DNA of 64,000 bases, taken from the NCBI RefSeq assembly GCF_002312815.1, contig NZ_NKQJ01000011.1, forward strand, positions 1 to 64,000. The letters are read 5' to 3'. The DNA is from Agaribacterium haliotis (lineage in GTDB: Bacteria; Pseudomonadota; Gammaproteobacteria; Pseudomonadales; Cellvibrionaceae). The notes below the pieces were generated by a model. That model ran no database searches. It saw only the letters and a list, made by a program, of their open reading frames with translations, and was not told where the DNA came from. The translations under genes and the position numbers were made by a program. Shown here piece by piece: positions 25,391-33,482 of the stretch. Position 1 is the stretch's first letter; each line of letters opens with the position of its first letter.

Positions 25391-26548
25391 TCAATACGCG
25401 ACGGAGATAAATGCGCGTACTACATGGGCACCAAAACTGTAAAAAGGTTCGTTACCGGAACCGTATTCACTGGTGTTTTCCGGCGTATTCTCGCGGAAGT
25501 TATGGTAATCGAAATTGATGTAATCCCAATAGAAGTTCAAGGTGGTTTTATCGGCCCACGATAAATATTTCTGATCCCAGTCATAACTAAAACCGAGGCC
25601 CAAAGTGCTATCGCTAAATTCGCTGAGCTCTTTGTCCCGTGCCAGGTACTCTTGAGCATCGGCATAGGGGAAAAGGTCACTGTAAAAATCAGCTTGGCCC
25701 TGTTCGTAAGCGCGGTATTTCGCTTCAAAGATCCAGTCTCGCCACGGGTGAATGTAGCGAAGTTCCCAGTTGCTTGCCTCTATGCCCCAGCTGTCACTAA
25801 ATATGCGATATTCAGCTTTTAATGCCGCTCTATAGGGCAGGTAGTACATGGCGCGCAGCGCAAAGGCATCGCTGTTGCGCGAGGCCGGGTATTTTTCTTT
25901 TTCGCGGCCCAGATTTTCACCATCGAGGTAGCGCACCCAGCGATAGGGGTTGTTTAAAAAGCCGTCGTCGACAACCGTTTCAGCGTTAAAAGACACGATC
26001 AGTTTGCGGGTTATGATTTGACTAAGGCCGAGGCCGTAACGCTGGTGGCGAGCTTTGCCCCGATCTATCGTGTCAACAATGCTGCCGTCTTCGTATATGT
26101 TTTCGCGAACATCGTCGTTACCCTGGCTGTAACTCAAGCTTAGGGTCGACATATCACCAAAAAACGCCTGGCTTAAGCCAAAGGCAAAACTGTTGGCTTC
26201 GTAGTCTCGCTCTGAGCTATTGGTGCCGCTTAAGCTCATAATTGTGCGCCCGTGCAGGTAGTCTGCGCCGACGCTGGTTTCTGTGCGGTGCTCTTCGTAG
26301 TAGCTCGAGCCCTGCGCTAATAAATCGATCGAAGCGCCACTGATGTTGTCGGTGTAGTAGTTGCCCCAGACACTGACTTTGTCTTTAAAACCTTTGCGAA
26401 CCAAAACCGATGGGCCGTCGATGGTAATGCCGCCGCCCTGGTAGCGGTGGTAGAGCACTTCGCTCTGATCTTCGGGCAACACGGTCGCACTTGCGCTAAC
26501 GCTGAGAAACAGTGCAGCGAGCAAGCATAATAATCTAGTTACAACCAC
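25391..26548 (-). CDS. DUF3570 family predicted outer-membrane barrel protein
   Basis: This 385-residue protein starts at a GTG at 26548, directly after GGGAGGCGGCT, a strong ribosome site; the upstream open frame would include the end of the DUF4266 gene in another frame and is not used. The signal peptide TRLLCLLAALFLSVSASA is followed by EDQSEVLYHRYQGGGITIDG and VSVWGNYYTDNISGAS, and then many amphipathic strands ending FGAHVVRAFISVAY. This pattern is typical of DUF3570, a family usually encoded after DUF4266. It overlaps DUF4266 by 14 bases. A barrel fold is inferred; the role is not known. Confidence 0.85.
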   Translation of the reverse strand: MVVTRLLCLLAALFLSVSASATVLPEDQSEVLYHRYQGGGITIDGPSVLVRKGFKDKVSVWGNYYTDNISGASIDLLAQGSSYYEEHRTETSVGADYLHGRTIMSLSGTNSSERDYEANSFAFGLSQAFFGDMSTLSLSYSQGNDDVRENIYEDGSIVDTIDRGKARHQRYGLGLSQIITRKLIVSFNAETVVDDGFLNNPYRWVRYLDGENLGREKEKYPASRNSDAFALRAMYYLPYRAALKAEYRIFSDSWGIEASNWELRYIHPWRDWIFEAKYRAYEQGQADFYSDLFPYADAQEYLARDKELSEFSDSTLGLGFSYDWDQKYLSWADKTTLNFYWDYINFDYHNFRENTPENTSEYGSGNEPFYSFGAHVVRAFISVAY

Positions 26549-26759
26549 AGCCGCCTCCCGCGCCGCCTTCGGCTCCGCGAGCAGACTCGCGCGCCTCGTA
26601 TACGTGATTAATGTAGCGTGTTGAAGCCGGGTGGCGTTCAAAGGCCATAATTGGGTCGGCGAGTTCGCCGCGTTCATGGCTTTGCACCCACGGTTGTATG
26701 GAGCAGGCACTTGAACTCGCGGCGGCAATTATTAGAACAAAGCGTTTTAGGCAGAGCAT
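26535..26759 (-). CDS. DUF4266 small lipoprotein with a Gly-rich Cys-Gly-Cys end
   Basis: This is a 74-residue lipoprotein. The signal peptide ends SSSAC (Cys19); then come WVQSHERGELADPIMAFE, YINHVYEARESARGA and the tail GGAGGGCGCN. The two C-terminal cysteines in a glycine-rich end are the hallmark of DUF4266 and could bind metal or be modified. The start overlaps the TlpA stop by 13 bases and the stop overlaps the DUF3570 start by 14, indicating tight coupling. The combination thioredoxin-DUF4266-DUF3570 is widespread in proteobacteria (family knowledge), often with an ApbE flavin transferase, which is absent here. Confidence 0.85.
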   Translation of the reverse strand: MLCLKRFVLIIAAASSSACSIQPWVQSHERGELADPIMAFERHPASTRYINHVYEARESARGAEGGAGGGCGCN

Positions 26760-27232
26760 GTGCGCATCAGCTTTTTGATGGTTTTGATATAGGCTTTTTC
26801 ATCGCCGGCTTTATAACCTCGATGTACGGTGTCGATGTTGCCGTCGCAGTCGATAAAGATAGACAGGGGGATGCCCTGGTATTTTTTAAACATATCGCGC
26901 ACTTTACTGTCCGGGTCGTAGACGATGGGGAAATTCACCGGTCGCTCGGCGAGAAAGCCGGCTGCGTCTTGTTCGGTGACATCATTGTTGACACCGAGTA
27001 ACTCGAAGCCTGCGGCGTTGTAGCGCGCGTAAATTTTATCGAGCAATGGCATTTCCTGGCGGCAGGGGCCACACCAACTGGCCCAGAAGTTGAGCATGAC
27101 CACTTGGCCGCGCAAATCGCTGATACGAATATTTTTGTTCTGGTTGCTCTTAAGTGTGAAGTCCTGGATCTTCTCTGCTTGAACTGTGCAGGCCAGAAGC
27201 AGTAAGGCGGCAAAGCTTATTAGGTTTTTCAT
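26747..27232 (-). CDS. TlpA-like periplasmic thioredoxin
   Basis: This 161-residue exported redox protein has signal peptide MKNLISFAALLLLACTVQA and then a thioredoxin fold: DFTLKSNQNKNIRISDLRGQ, active site FWASWCGPCRQEMP, GVNNDV and cis-proline loop YQGIPLSIFID. The start is set at 27232 because AAGGAG lies six bases upstream; the ATG two codons earlier abuts the ribosome site. A late extra cysteine pair (FIDCDG, MRTCSA) is unusual. It probably reduces or forms disulfides in the neighbouring Cys-rich exported proteins or in apocytochromes (inference). Confidence 0.9.
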   Translation of the reverse strand: MKNLISFAALLLLACTVQAEKIQDFTLKSNQNKNIRISDLRGQVVMLNFWASWCGPCRQEMPLLDKIYARYNAAGFELLGVNNDVTEQDAAGFLAERPVNFPIVYDPDSKVRDMFKKYQGIPLSIFIDCDGNIDTVHRGYKAGDEKAYIKTIKKLMRTCSA

Positions 27233-27243
27233 AGCCATCTCCT

Positions 27244-27897
27244 TTAGAAAAATAGTGACAGGCCAATATTGGCTTCTAAGTTTTGTACGGTTTTATCTAC
27301 GCCAAAAATACTGTGGGTGAAAATACGATTGTTAAAGCCCATGCGCAGTGCCAGCCAGTCTGTTGTAAAAAACCTAACTCCGGCACCGTAGTTGGCGGTG
27401 AAATACTCGTCGCCGCCAAACTGAGTGGAGCCGACTCCAGCGAGCACATACATCGCTGCGTTAAATGCGTGTTTCTCTCCGAGGAAGATTTCTCCCGGCA
27501 ATAAGTTGAGCCCGAGCGACATATCAAAGTAGCTTAAGTCGCGCTCTTCTTCAGTTAACAAATCCTGCGCGGCGAGATACTCGTAGCTGGTCAAGCCGGC
27601 CTGCGAAGCGCCGTAAGTGCCCTCTAAAAACCAGTCCTCGCTAATGTGGTAGGCCATGTGCAAGGCGACGCTGTTGTGGGTGCCAAAATCTTCGATGCTC
27701 ATGACACCGGCACTGAGGCCAAACTCAAAATTCTCCGAGTCTATTTTGCCCTCGTCGATTTGGCGGCGCTCTAGATCGGGGTTGATGACCCCCTCTAGAA
27801 TTTCTTCGTCATCGCCGGCATCTCGCTCTTCGGCAAAGCCAGGCAGCGCTATTACTAGCGCGGCACTTAGAAAAATACGCTGAACCCAGCTTTCCAT
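27244..27897 (-). CDS. Outer-membrane beta-barrel domain protein
   Basis: This 217-residue exported protein has a signal peptide (FLSAALVIALPGFA) and an acidic linker (ERDAGDDEEILEGV), then an eight-strand-like barrel: FEFGLSAGVMSIEDFGTHNS, AYHISEDWFLEGTYGAS, YVLAGVGSTQFGG, and the aromatic end IGLSLFF. It overlaps the upstream SH3-barrel gene by 31 bases, and the two barrels look like distant relatives. A role in the outer membrane is inferred from this pattern; partner and cargo are unknown. Confidence 0.75.
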   Translation of the reverse strand: MESWVQRIFLSAALVIALPGFAEERDAGDDEEILEGVINPDLERRQIDEGKIDSENFEFGLSAGVMSIEDFGTHNSVALHMAYHISEDWFLEGTYGASQAGLTSYEYLAAQDLLTEEERDLSYFDMSLGLNLLPGEIFLGEKHAFNAAMYVLAGVGSTQFGGDEYFTANYGAGVRFFTTDWLALRMGFNNRIFTHSIFGVDKTVQNLEANIGLSLFF

Positions 27898-28682
27898 TCA
27901 TGTACCTCATCATTTTCTGGCCGACTGGTCAGCACTGTGTGGTGGTTGTATTCGGTTCTCAGCATAAAGTTGCGCGACGCGTAGATAAAAAGGCCGCCGC
28001 CAACAGTCATTGCTGTGTCTTCCCTGTCTTCAGTTTCAACAAGGCCGGAGTTGGGGAAGGTCTGCATCAGGCCCGAGCCGAGGGTGAAAAAAGGGCTAAA
28101 ACGCCAATCTGGAAATGGTTGGTGAATGGCGTTCAGGCTGTAAAGTTTAATATTCGAAAAATTGCCAAAGGCTTGAGTGTATTTTAGCTCGGCGCTGAGA
28201 TTGGCCGTCATGTGGTATTGCAGGCCGAGCGTGGTGGCGCGAGCGCCGCTGAAATCGCCGAGCGCAAGCCCCAGTTCCCAGCGGCGAAGTTCGTGTTCAC
28301 TTTTGTCCGCGCGGCGAAAATCTGCGCTTTTACCGGCTTCAACACCGCTGTCTTGCGCAAACTCGGCGCCAGTGAGTTCTTCGCTGTGCACCCAGCCGCT
28401 CAGGCCTTCTTCAGTATGCACGCGATACCAGTCGGTTTTACTTTTGTCGACATGCAGCTTTTCCCCGCGTTCAACGACGTGAGTAACGGGGTAGCCGCGT
28501 CCCGGCCCTGTGCGTATTTCGGCAAATGGTGCTTTGATAATAATATCGATGCCCTCAGCGCCAGCAAAAAGCTGCCAGTTAAGGGGGTTCCACTCTATCG
28601 CATAGCTGTTGAGGCTATATGCACAATTAAATACTAAAGTCAGGGCCACTAGGGCGACCCTGAGCTGTCTAATTAAGTCCAA
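27867..28682 (-). CDS. SH3-domain plus beta-barrel envelope protein
   Basis: This 271-residue protein starts at a TTG at 28682 preceded by AGGA. The N-terminal signal peptide ends near NSYA. A bacterial SH3 domain spans about residues 48-105 (IRTGPGRGYPVTHVVERGEK, WYRVHTEEGLSGWV). A barrel follows (LALGDFSGARATTLGLQYHM, FSPFFTLGSGLMQTFP) with the aromatic end KAGFSVFF. The SH3 part could bind peptidoglycan or a protein partner in the periplasm while the barrel sits in the outer membrane (inference). Its last 31 bases overlap the next gene, so the two are likely coupled. Confidence 0.72.
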   Translation of the reverse strand: MDLIRQLRVALVALTLVFNCAYSLNSYAIEWNPLNWQLFAGAEGIDIIIKAPFAEIRTGPGRGYPVTHVVERGEKLHVDKSKTDWYRVHTEEGLSGWVHSEELTGAEFAQDSGVEAGKSADFRRADKSEHELRRWELGLALGDFSGARATTLGLQYHMTANLSAELKYTQAFGNFSNIKLYSLNAIHQPFPDWRFSPFFTLGSGLMQTFPNSGLVETEDREDTAMTVGGGLFIYASRNFMLRTEYNHHTVLTSRPENDEVHEWKAGFSVFF

Positions 28683-28764
28683 ATGTCTGTCCTAATTTGG
28701 GCTGTTATTTCCGGCGCAGTTAATGGTTGAGCAAGTGTTGTTGCCACAGGCTCTTAACGAACGG

Positions 28765-31653
28765 TTATTCGGGCGCCTCGAATGGATTGTTGTAATACTG
28801 GGCGCCAATGTCTAGCCACTCAGCAATTAATTTTAGCTCGGCCTGGTTTAACCACCCGTCGTGGATAGCACCGCTTTCAAATCTGGAGAAAAAGCGCTCG
28901 CTGTCACGAGCAGGGCCGGGCATAGGTGCAGGGCCGGCGGCAACATCTACAAGCATGGTGTCTTGAATAGGGTTGCCGCTGGCATCGGTCAATAAAATAA
29001 ATTCACCGGTGACAGGATCGGTCAGGCGCTCGCCGGTAACCGGGTCGGTGGCGATAACATAAACGGGGTTGCCGTTGCCATCGACGGCCGGCACTTCTTG
29101 CTGTTGATTGACCAGGGCGCCGTCTTCATTTAACACTTGCGGCACATCCCCGCGCAGCAGCTCAACGTAGGAAGTCACGTAGTCGTTGTTGTCCTGGCTC
29201 TGTTCATTGGTCAGTTCAAGCTGGGCAACGGGAACACGTGTCGCGCCGTTAATGTCGGTGCGGCTGTGGCAACTGGTGCAAGTTCTATCGATTAGCAGCA
29301 GGCTTGGATCCATATCATCAAAGACACGGCGGTCGGCTTGCCACAGCGGCGCAATATTTTCGAGGTAGTTAATAACGCTGCGACACAGGGCGTTCCACTC
29401 CAGCTGACATGCGGGGCTTGCAGGAGCTGCGCCGATATTTAGGTCGGCATAGGCAATATCGATGCTGTTACTTCTGGCGGTTACGCTTTGGTCTGTCCAT
29501 TCGTCGTCATAATGTAGGTTGACGCTCGGGCGGCGCGGGCCCCTGAGGCGGGCGTAGTATTCGGCCATGGTTTCGCCAAACTCCGGTGCGGGTTCGGCGG
29601 TATCAAATTCGTCGAGTAGCTGAGTATTGTTGAACGGCACTGCGCCGAGCGCACCTACATAACTGAAGTCGGCCTCGGCTTCGAGGCGGCCGTGGGGCTC
29701 AGTGCTGCCGCTTTCATGGCAGCCGCCGCATTCGCGCACTTCGCCGGCTCTTACACTTAGCCAGTTGGCGTGCGTGCTGCCGATGTTGCCGTCGATGGCG
29801 CGGCCGTTTTCATCGACAACCTGAAAACTAAAAGCGATATCCGCCGGCACTGCAAATTTAACCGAGCCGTCGGGCTCGATTGGCACATAGCCAATAATAT
29901 CTTTCATCTGGCCGCGAGCGCGCAGACCAAAAGCGCTGTTGTCAAAATCGTAGACATCTTCATTTGGCAGGCTAACGGCTTTTAACAGGCGCAAGAAGCG
30001 AGCGGGCCGCTGTTCGGCTGGCGTAAGCAGTGGGTCGGCAACAGCGCTGATCGACGAGCCACTGTTGTCGCTGCCGTGCAGCTCGTAAACACTGTGAATA
30101 TGTACCGCACCGAGATTGTCGTCGCGCAGCTCAACTTGCATATCATCGAGAGGCTCCGGTACGTAGAAATCGGGCAGCTGGTATTCCTGCATGACTACGG
30201 CGTCGGTAAACATTGAGCCGCTCTCTGCGAGAACCACCGGCCTAACAGTGCCTTCCTCGGGCTCAACCGTCCACAGAGCGTAGTTTGGGCTGGCAATGCT
30301 GAGTTCATCGAGCGCAACAACATTGGCGCCACAGGGAAAGGCTTGAACATCGCTGGCGTCTGCGGCAACGGGTTGCTCCGTGCTGGCAAGCTTGTCGCCG
30401 TCTTTGTTAACAAAATCACCGTAACCGTTAACAAGTAGGCCGTCGTGGTTGAGGTAGACGCCTATTTTGATACCTTCGACAACACAGCCAGCCCAGCTTG
30501 CAAGCAGGCGACCGGTGCCGTCGTAGAGTGGAAATACGCTGCTGAAATAACCGCGCGGTGAGACGCCGTCGTTGGTATAGACTTCGCCGACAGAGGCGCT
30601 TAGCTGGGCATCCCCGCCATCACTGCCGTTGGCAAAAGGCAGGCCGACACCAACATAGTTGAGATAGTCGATATAGGCGATGTCCCCTCCCTGACTGTCA
30701 ACTTCGCGCGCTTGCAAGCCGACTAATAGGCGCCCGTCTTGAGTTTGTATGGGTTTGATACGAATGGCTTCACTGGCATCGGTGCCGGTGTTTTGACTGT
30801 GGTAACCAAAGAGGTGAGAGGTGCTGCTGCCGTCGGCTTGAGTTGTATAAAGGCTGACCCTATCTTCGCCGCCGATGAAATTGTCCCAGCGAACAAACGC
30901 GATGCGCCCATCATCTAATACGACCGGGTCGAGGTCGTGGCTCTGGTTGTAAGTTAACTGCTCAATATTGCCGCCGTCTTCGTCCATGATGTGCAGAACA
31001 AAGGTGGGCATGTCTCTATCGTCTTCAGTGCCCGGGTCAAATTGGGGTTTGTTTTCATCGAGCAAGATGGCTTTGCTGCGCGGTTGGCGGGTGCTGGAAA
31101 ACACAATGCGGTCATCGGGCAGATAGCGTGGTGCGATATCGTCGCCGAGCTCTGCTTGTAGGTCGCTGCTAATAATGCGCCTGAGCTCGCCGCTCTCGCG
31201 ATTGTATTGCCAGATATTCCAGCTCGGCTGCTCATCGTCATCGAGGTTGGGGTCTTCGGGCGCGCGCAGGGCAAAAAGCAGTTTCAAGCCGTCGTAGCTG
31301 ACACTCAGATCTTTAACATCGTAAAGCGCGGGCAGGCCGCTTTCTTCGTCGGCAGGAAAGAGCTTGTCGGTTACTATTTCTTCAGCTGCGCTGGCCTGGG
31401 CTCTGTCTTTGATTATTAGTTGCGCACCGGGCTTAAACGCGGCGGGGTCGAGCGGGCTTTTGGCAACAACTAAGCCGTCTTCATCGATGGGGATGGGCCT
31501 TTTGACATAGGCAATAGGGTAGTCGACAACCACCGGGTCGGCGGCCTGAGAGCCGCGCGACGAGCCATTTACGCCGCCACTTGCATCGCAGCCACTGAGC
31601 AGAGCGGCGCTGAGGCCACCTAATCCCAGCAGGAATATCAGCTTAATCTTCAT
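28765..31653 (-). CDS. HzsA-related diheme lipoprotein with propeller-like repeats
   Basis: This is a 962-residue lipoprotein with lipobox LLSGC (Cys22). The N-terminal half has PD40/TolB-like segments (NIWQYNRESGELRRI, VLHIMDEDGGNIEQLTYN, DGRIAFVRWDN) fitting a beta-propeller. The C-terminal half has two c-type heme sites, ECGGCHES (642-646) and CTSCHSR (792-796). This layout matches proteins databases call HzsA-related, after hydrazine synthase alpha; no other anammox gene is present, so that reaction is not implied. A short repeat (DPVTGERL, DPVTGEF) lies near residue 875. An ATG at 31674 is an alternative start. It is the first gene of the minus-strand operon and divergent from another heme operon. 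Confidence 0.82.
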   Translation of the reverse strand: MKIKLIFLLGLGGLSAALLSGCDASGGVNGSSRGSQAADPVVVDYPIAYVKRPIPIDEDGLVVAKSPLDPAAFKPGAQLIIKDRAQASAAEEIVTDKLFPADEESGLPALYDVKDLSVSYDGLKLLFALRAPEDPNLDDDEQPSWNIWQYNRESGELRRIISSDLQAELGDDIAPRYLPDDRIVFSSTRQPRSKAILLDENKPQFDPGTEDDRDMPTFVLHIMDEDGGNIEQLTYNQSHDLDPVVLDDGRIAFVRWDNFIGGEDRVSLYTTQADGSSTSHLFGYHSQNTGTDASEAIRIKPIQTQDGRLLVGLQAREVDSQGGDIAYIDYLNYVGVGLPFANGSDGGDAQLSASVGEVYTNDGVSPRGYFSSVFPLYDGTGRLLASWAGCVVEGIKIGVYLNHDGLLVNGYGDFVNKDGDKLASTEQPVAADASDVQAFPCGANVVALDELSIASPNYALWTVEPEEGTVRPVVLAESGSMFTDAVVMQEYQLPDFYVPEPLDDMQVELRDDNLGAVHIHSVYELHGSDNSGSSISAVADPLLTPAEQRPARFLRLLKAVSLPNEDVYDFDNSAFGLRARGQMKDIIGYVPIEPDGSVKFAVPADIAFSFQVVDENGRAIDGNIGSTHANWLSVRAGEVRECGGCHESGSTEPHGRLEAEADFSYVGALGAVPFNNTQLLDEFDTAEPAPEFGETMAEYYARLRGPRRPSVNLHYDDEWTDQSVTARSNSIDIAYADLNIGAAPASPACQLEWNALCRSVINYLENIAPLWQADRRVFDDMDPSLLLIDRTCTSCHSRTDINGATRVPVAQLELTNEQSQDNNDYVTSYVELLRGDVPQVLNEDGALVNQQQEVPAVDGNGNPVYVIATDPVTGERLTDPVTGEFILLTDASGNPIQDTMLVDVAAGPAPMPGPARDSERFFSRFESGAIHDGWLNQAELKLIAEWLDIGAQYYNNPFEAPE

Positions 31654-32279
31654 GTTTCTATTTCGTTTCACCATTGGGTGTCATCTACATCGTTGTTGAG
31701 CACCCGGTATTGTCCGCTAAGCCAGCACTAAAGTCGGCAGGCTTGGAGGGCCACTTATCGCGCCAAGCTTCCCTTGGTCTGACGCGGCCTTAAATGAATG
31801 AGCATATTGCCATTTAATTTTGCATACGAGCTTTCTGGCACTGCTGTGTAAGTTCACGATTTCAACTTCTGTGCCAGCTTGTGAACAAGCTTATAGTCAA
31901 AATTACAATGATATGTTTTGCTGGCTGCTGTATTTGCTTTGGCGTCTGTTTTGCTGTTCGTTTCAATCTTAAGTACCAGCTGAGAGAGCTTTGAAGCTAG
32001 AACTTAACAACTAAAACATGAAGCAGTCCGCAAACTTTATAAACAGAGGCCGGCCTCGCTATCGAGCTAATGGTAGCGGAATAAAACGTGCCTGTTTAAG
32101 GCAATAGTTAGCGTTTTAGCGTTTATGCAAGGAAGTTCACGCTAATTGATCAAAGTGATTCGAATTTAGATGACAAATTTTGACCAAAGCTAGCAAATTT
32201 TAGCCTGTGCAATATCGCTCGAGTTATTTACCAGGGCGGCTTAAGTCGCGGGCTTGTTGATAGATAAAAAGGTAGAACA
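31654..32279. promoter_or_regulatory. Divergent control region between the two heme operons
   Basis: This is about 0.6 kb without a coding frame, strongly A+T-rich in its right two thirds. It must hold the promoters of both operons. CAAATTTT occurs at 32174-32181 and again exactly 20 bases later at 32194-32201, two helical turns apart, upstream of the plus-strand genes; this is a possible operator. No clear sigma70 pair and no known regulator site was recognised. Confidence 0.5.
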
Positions 32280-33473
32280 ATGAATATCATGGCTCACTCC
32301 GCCGTGCTCGCTGTGGCTCTAAGCCTCGCTCACGCGGCTCACGCAGGCTCTCTCGAGCAGGCAAAACGCATACACGATCGCCTCGCTGGAACTCCTCCGA
32401 GTGAACAGGTTCTGCTGCAAATGAAAGCTGAAATTGATGCCGGCGACATGCGTGCAGCGGCGGACATTGCGATGGAGAACGACGGTTTTTACAACGCCAC
32501 ACTGAAGAATTGGGCGGCGCCGTGGACTAACCGCGATTTTGATGTATTTACCCCGCTCAACGACTATATCGCGACAGTTATCGGCATAGTTCGCGACGAA
32601 AGAGATTTTCGCGAACTGCTCTATGGCAATCACCTTTATATCAGTAACGCTTCGGGCTTGAGCGCTTACAACAACGCCAACAACAATCACTACGCCGAAC
32701 TCGAAGCGGCGGGCCACAGCCTTAAAGATACGCTGGTTTATCGCGAGCAACACAGTGTTACCGGCTTGCCGGCCGATGCAACCGCCGGTGTTATTACCAC
32801 GCGCGCAGCGGCCAAGGCTTTTTTTATTGCCGGCACCAACCGCAGCCAGTTTCGCTACACCCTGGTCAACCACCTGTGTATGGACCTTGAGCAAGTTCAC
32901 GATGTTGAGCGAGTACCCGATCGCATCCGCCAGGATGTCAGCCGCAGCCCTGGCGGCGACAGCCGGGTATTTTTAAACACTTGCATGGGTTGCCACGCGG
33001 GTATGGACCCGCTGACGCAGAGCATGGCGTATTACGACTTTAACTACGACGCCGACGGCGACCCGACTGGCGAGCAGGGGCAGATTGAATACAACGTCGA
33101 CGTCGACGAAGAGACCGGCTCGCGTGTCCAGCCTAAGTACTTTAACAACGACGCGACCTTCCCCTATGGTTTTCGCACACCGGACGACAGCTGGAGCAAT
33201 TACTGGCGCGTCGGCCAGAACGCGGTGCTCGGCTGGGATGAAGCGCTGCCCGGTGAAGGTCAGGGGCTGCGCTCTTTGATGCAAGAGCTCGCCCACACTG
33301 ACGCGTTTGCCAGCTGCGCAGTTCGCAAGGTGTTTAAGCATGTGTGTCTGCGCGATGCTCACAGCCAGGCCGACCTGGATCAACTCGCCGCGCTGCAAAC
33401 TAGCTTTGCCGGCGCTGCTTACAATATTAAAAACGTCTTTGCCGAATCGGCAATGTACTGTGCGGGCAATTAG
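32280..33473 (+). CDS. Exported monoheme protein (DUF1588/DUF1592-like)
   Basis: This 397-residue protein has signal peptide MNIMAHSAVLAVALSLAHAA and cleavage after AHA. The second half contains RAAAKAFFIAGTNRSQFRYT, NHLCMDLEQV and the heme site FLNTCMGCHAGMDPLT (CMGCH at 235-239), followed by a Tyr/Asp-rich stretch. The arrangement, a helical region then CxGCHxxxDPL, recalls the DUF1592-DUF1588 proteins of Planctomycetes, but the match is distant. It probably acts in the periplasm as an electron carrier or redox enzyme part. First gene of a three-gene operon; the next ATG is 9 bases after its stop. Confidence 0.7.
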   Translation: MNIMAHSAVLAVALSLAHAAHAGSLEQAKRIHDRLAGTPPSEQVLLQMKAEIDAGDMRAAADIAMENDGFYNATLKNWAAPWTNRDFDVFTPLNDYIATVIGIVRDERDFRELLYGNHLYISNASGLSAYNNANNNHYAELEAAGHSLKDTLVYREQHSVTGLPADATAGVITTRAAAKAFFIAGTNRSQFRYTLVNHLCMDLEQVHDVERVPDRIRQDVSRSPGGDSRVFLNTCMGCHAGMDPLTQSMAYYDFNYDADGDPTGEQGQIEYNVDVDEETGSRVQPKYFNNDATFPYGFRTPDDSWSNYWRVGQNAVLGWDEALPGEGQGLRSLMQELAHTDAFASCAVRKVFKHVCLRDAHSQADLDQLAALQTSFAGAAYNIKNVFAESAMYCAGN

Positions 33474-33482
33474 GAGGTGGCC

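Noticed and set aside
24740-25564. 274-codon plus-strand frame
   Set aside because: It is a shadow of the lipoprotein and DUF3570 genes on the other strand; those have signal peptides, ribosome sites and family features.
28765-31653. Anammox hydrazine synthase activity
   Set aside because: Only a distant layout similarity to the alpha subunit; the other subunits and anammox genes are absent.
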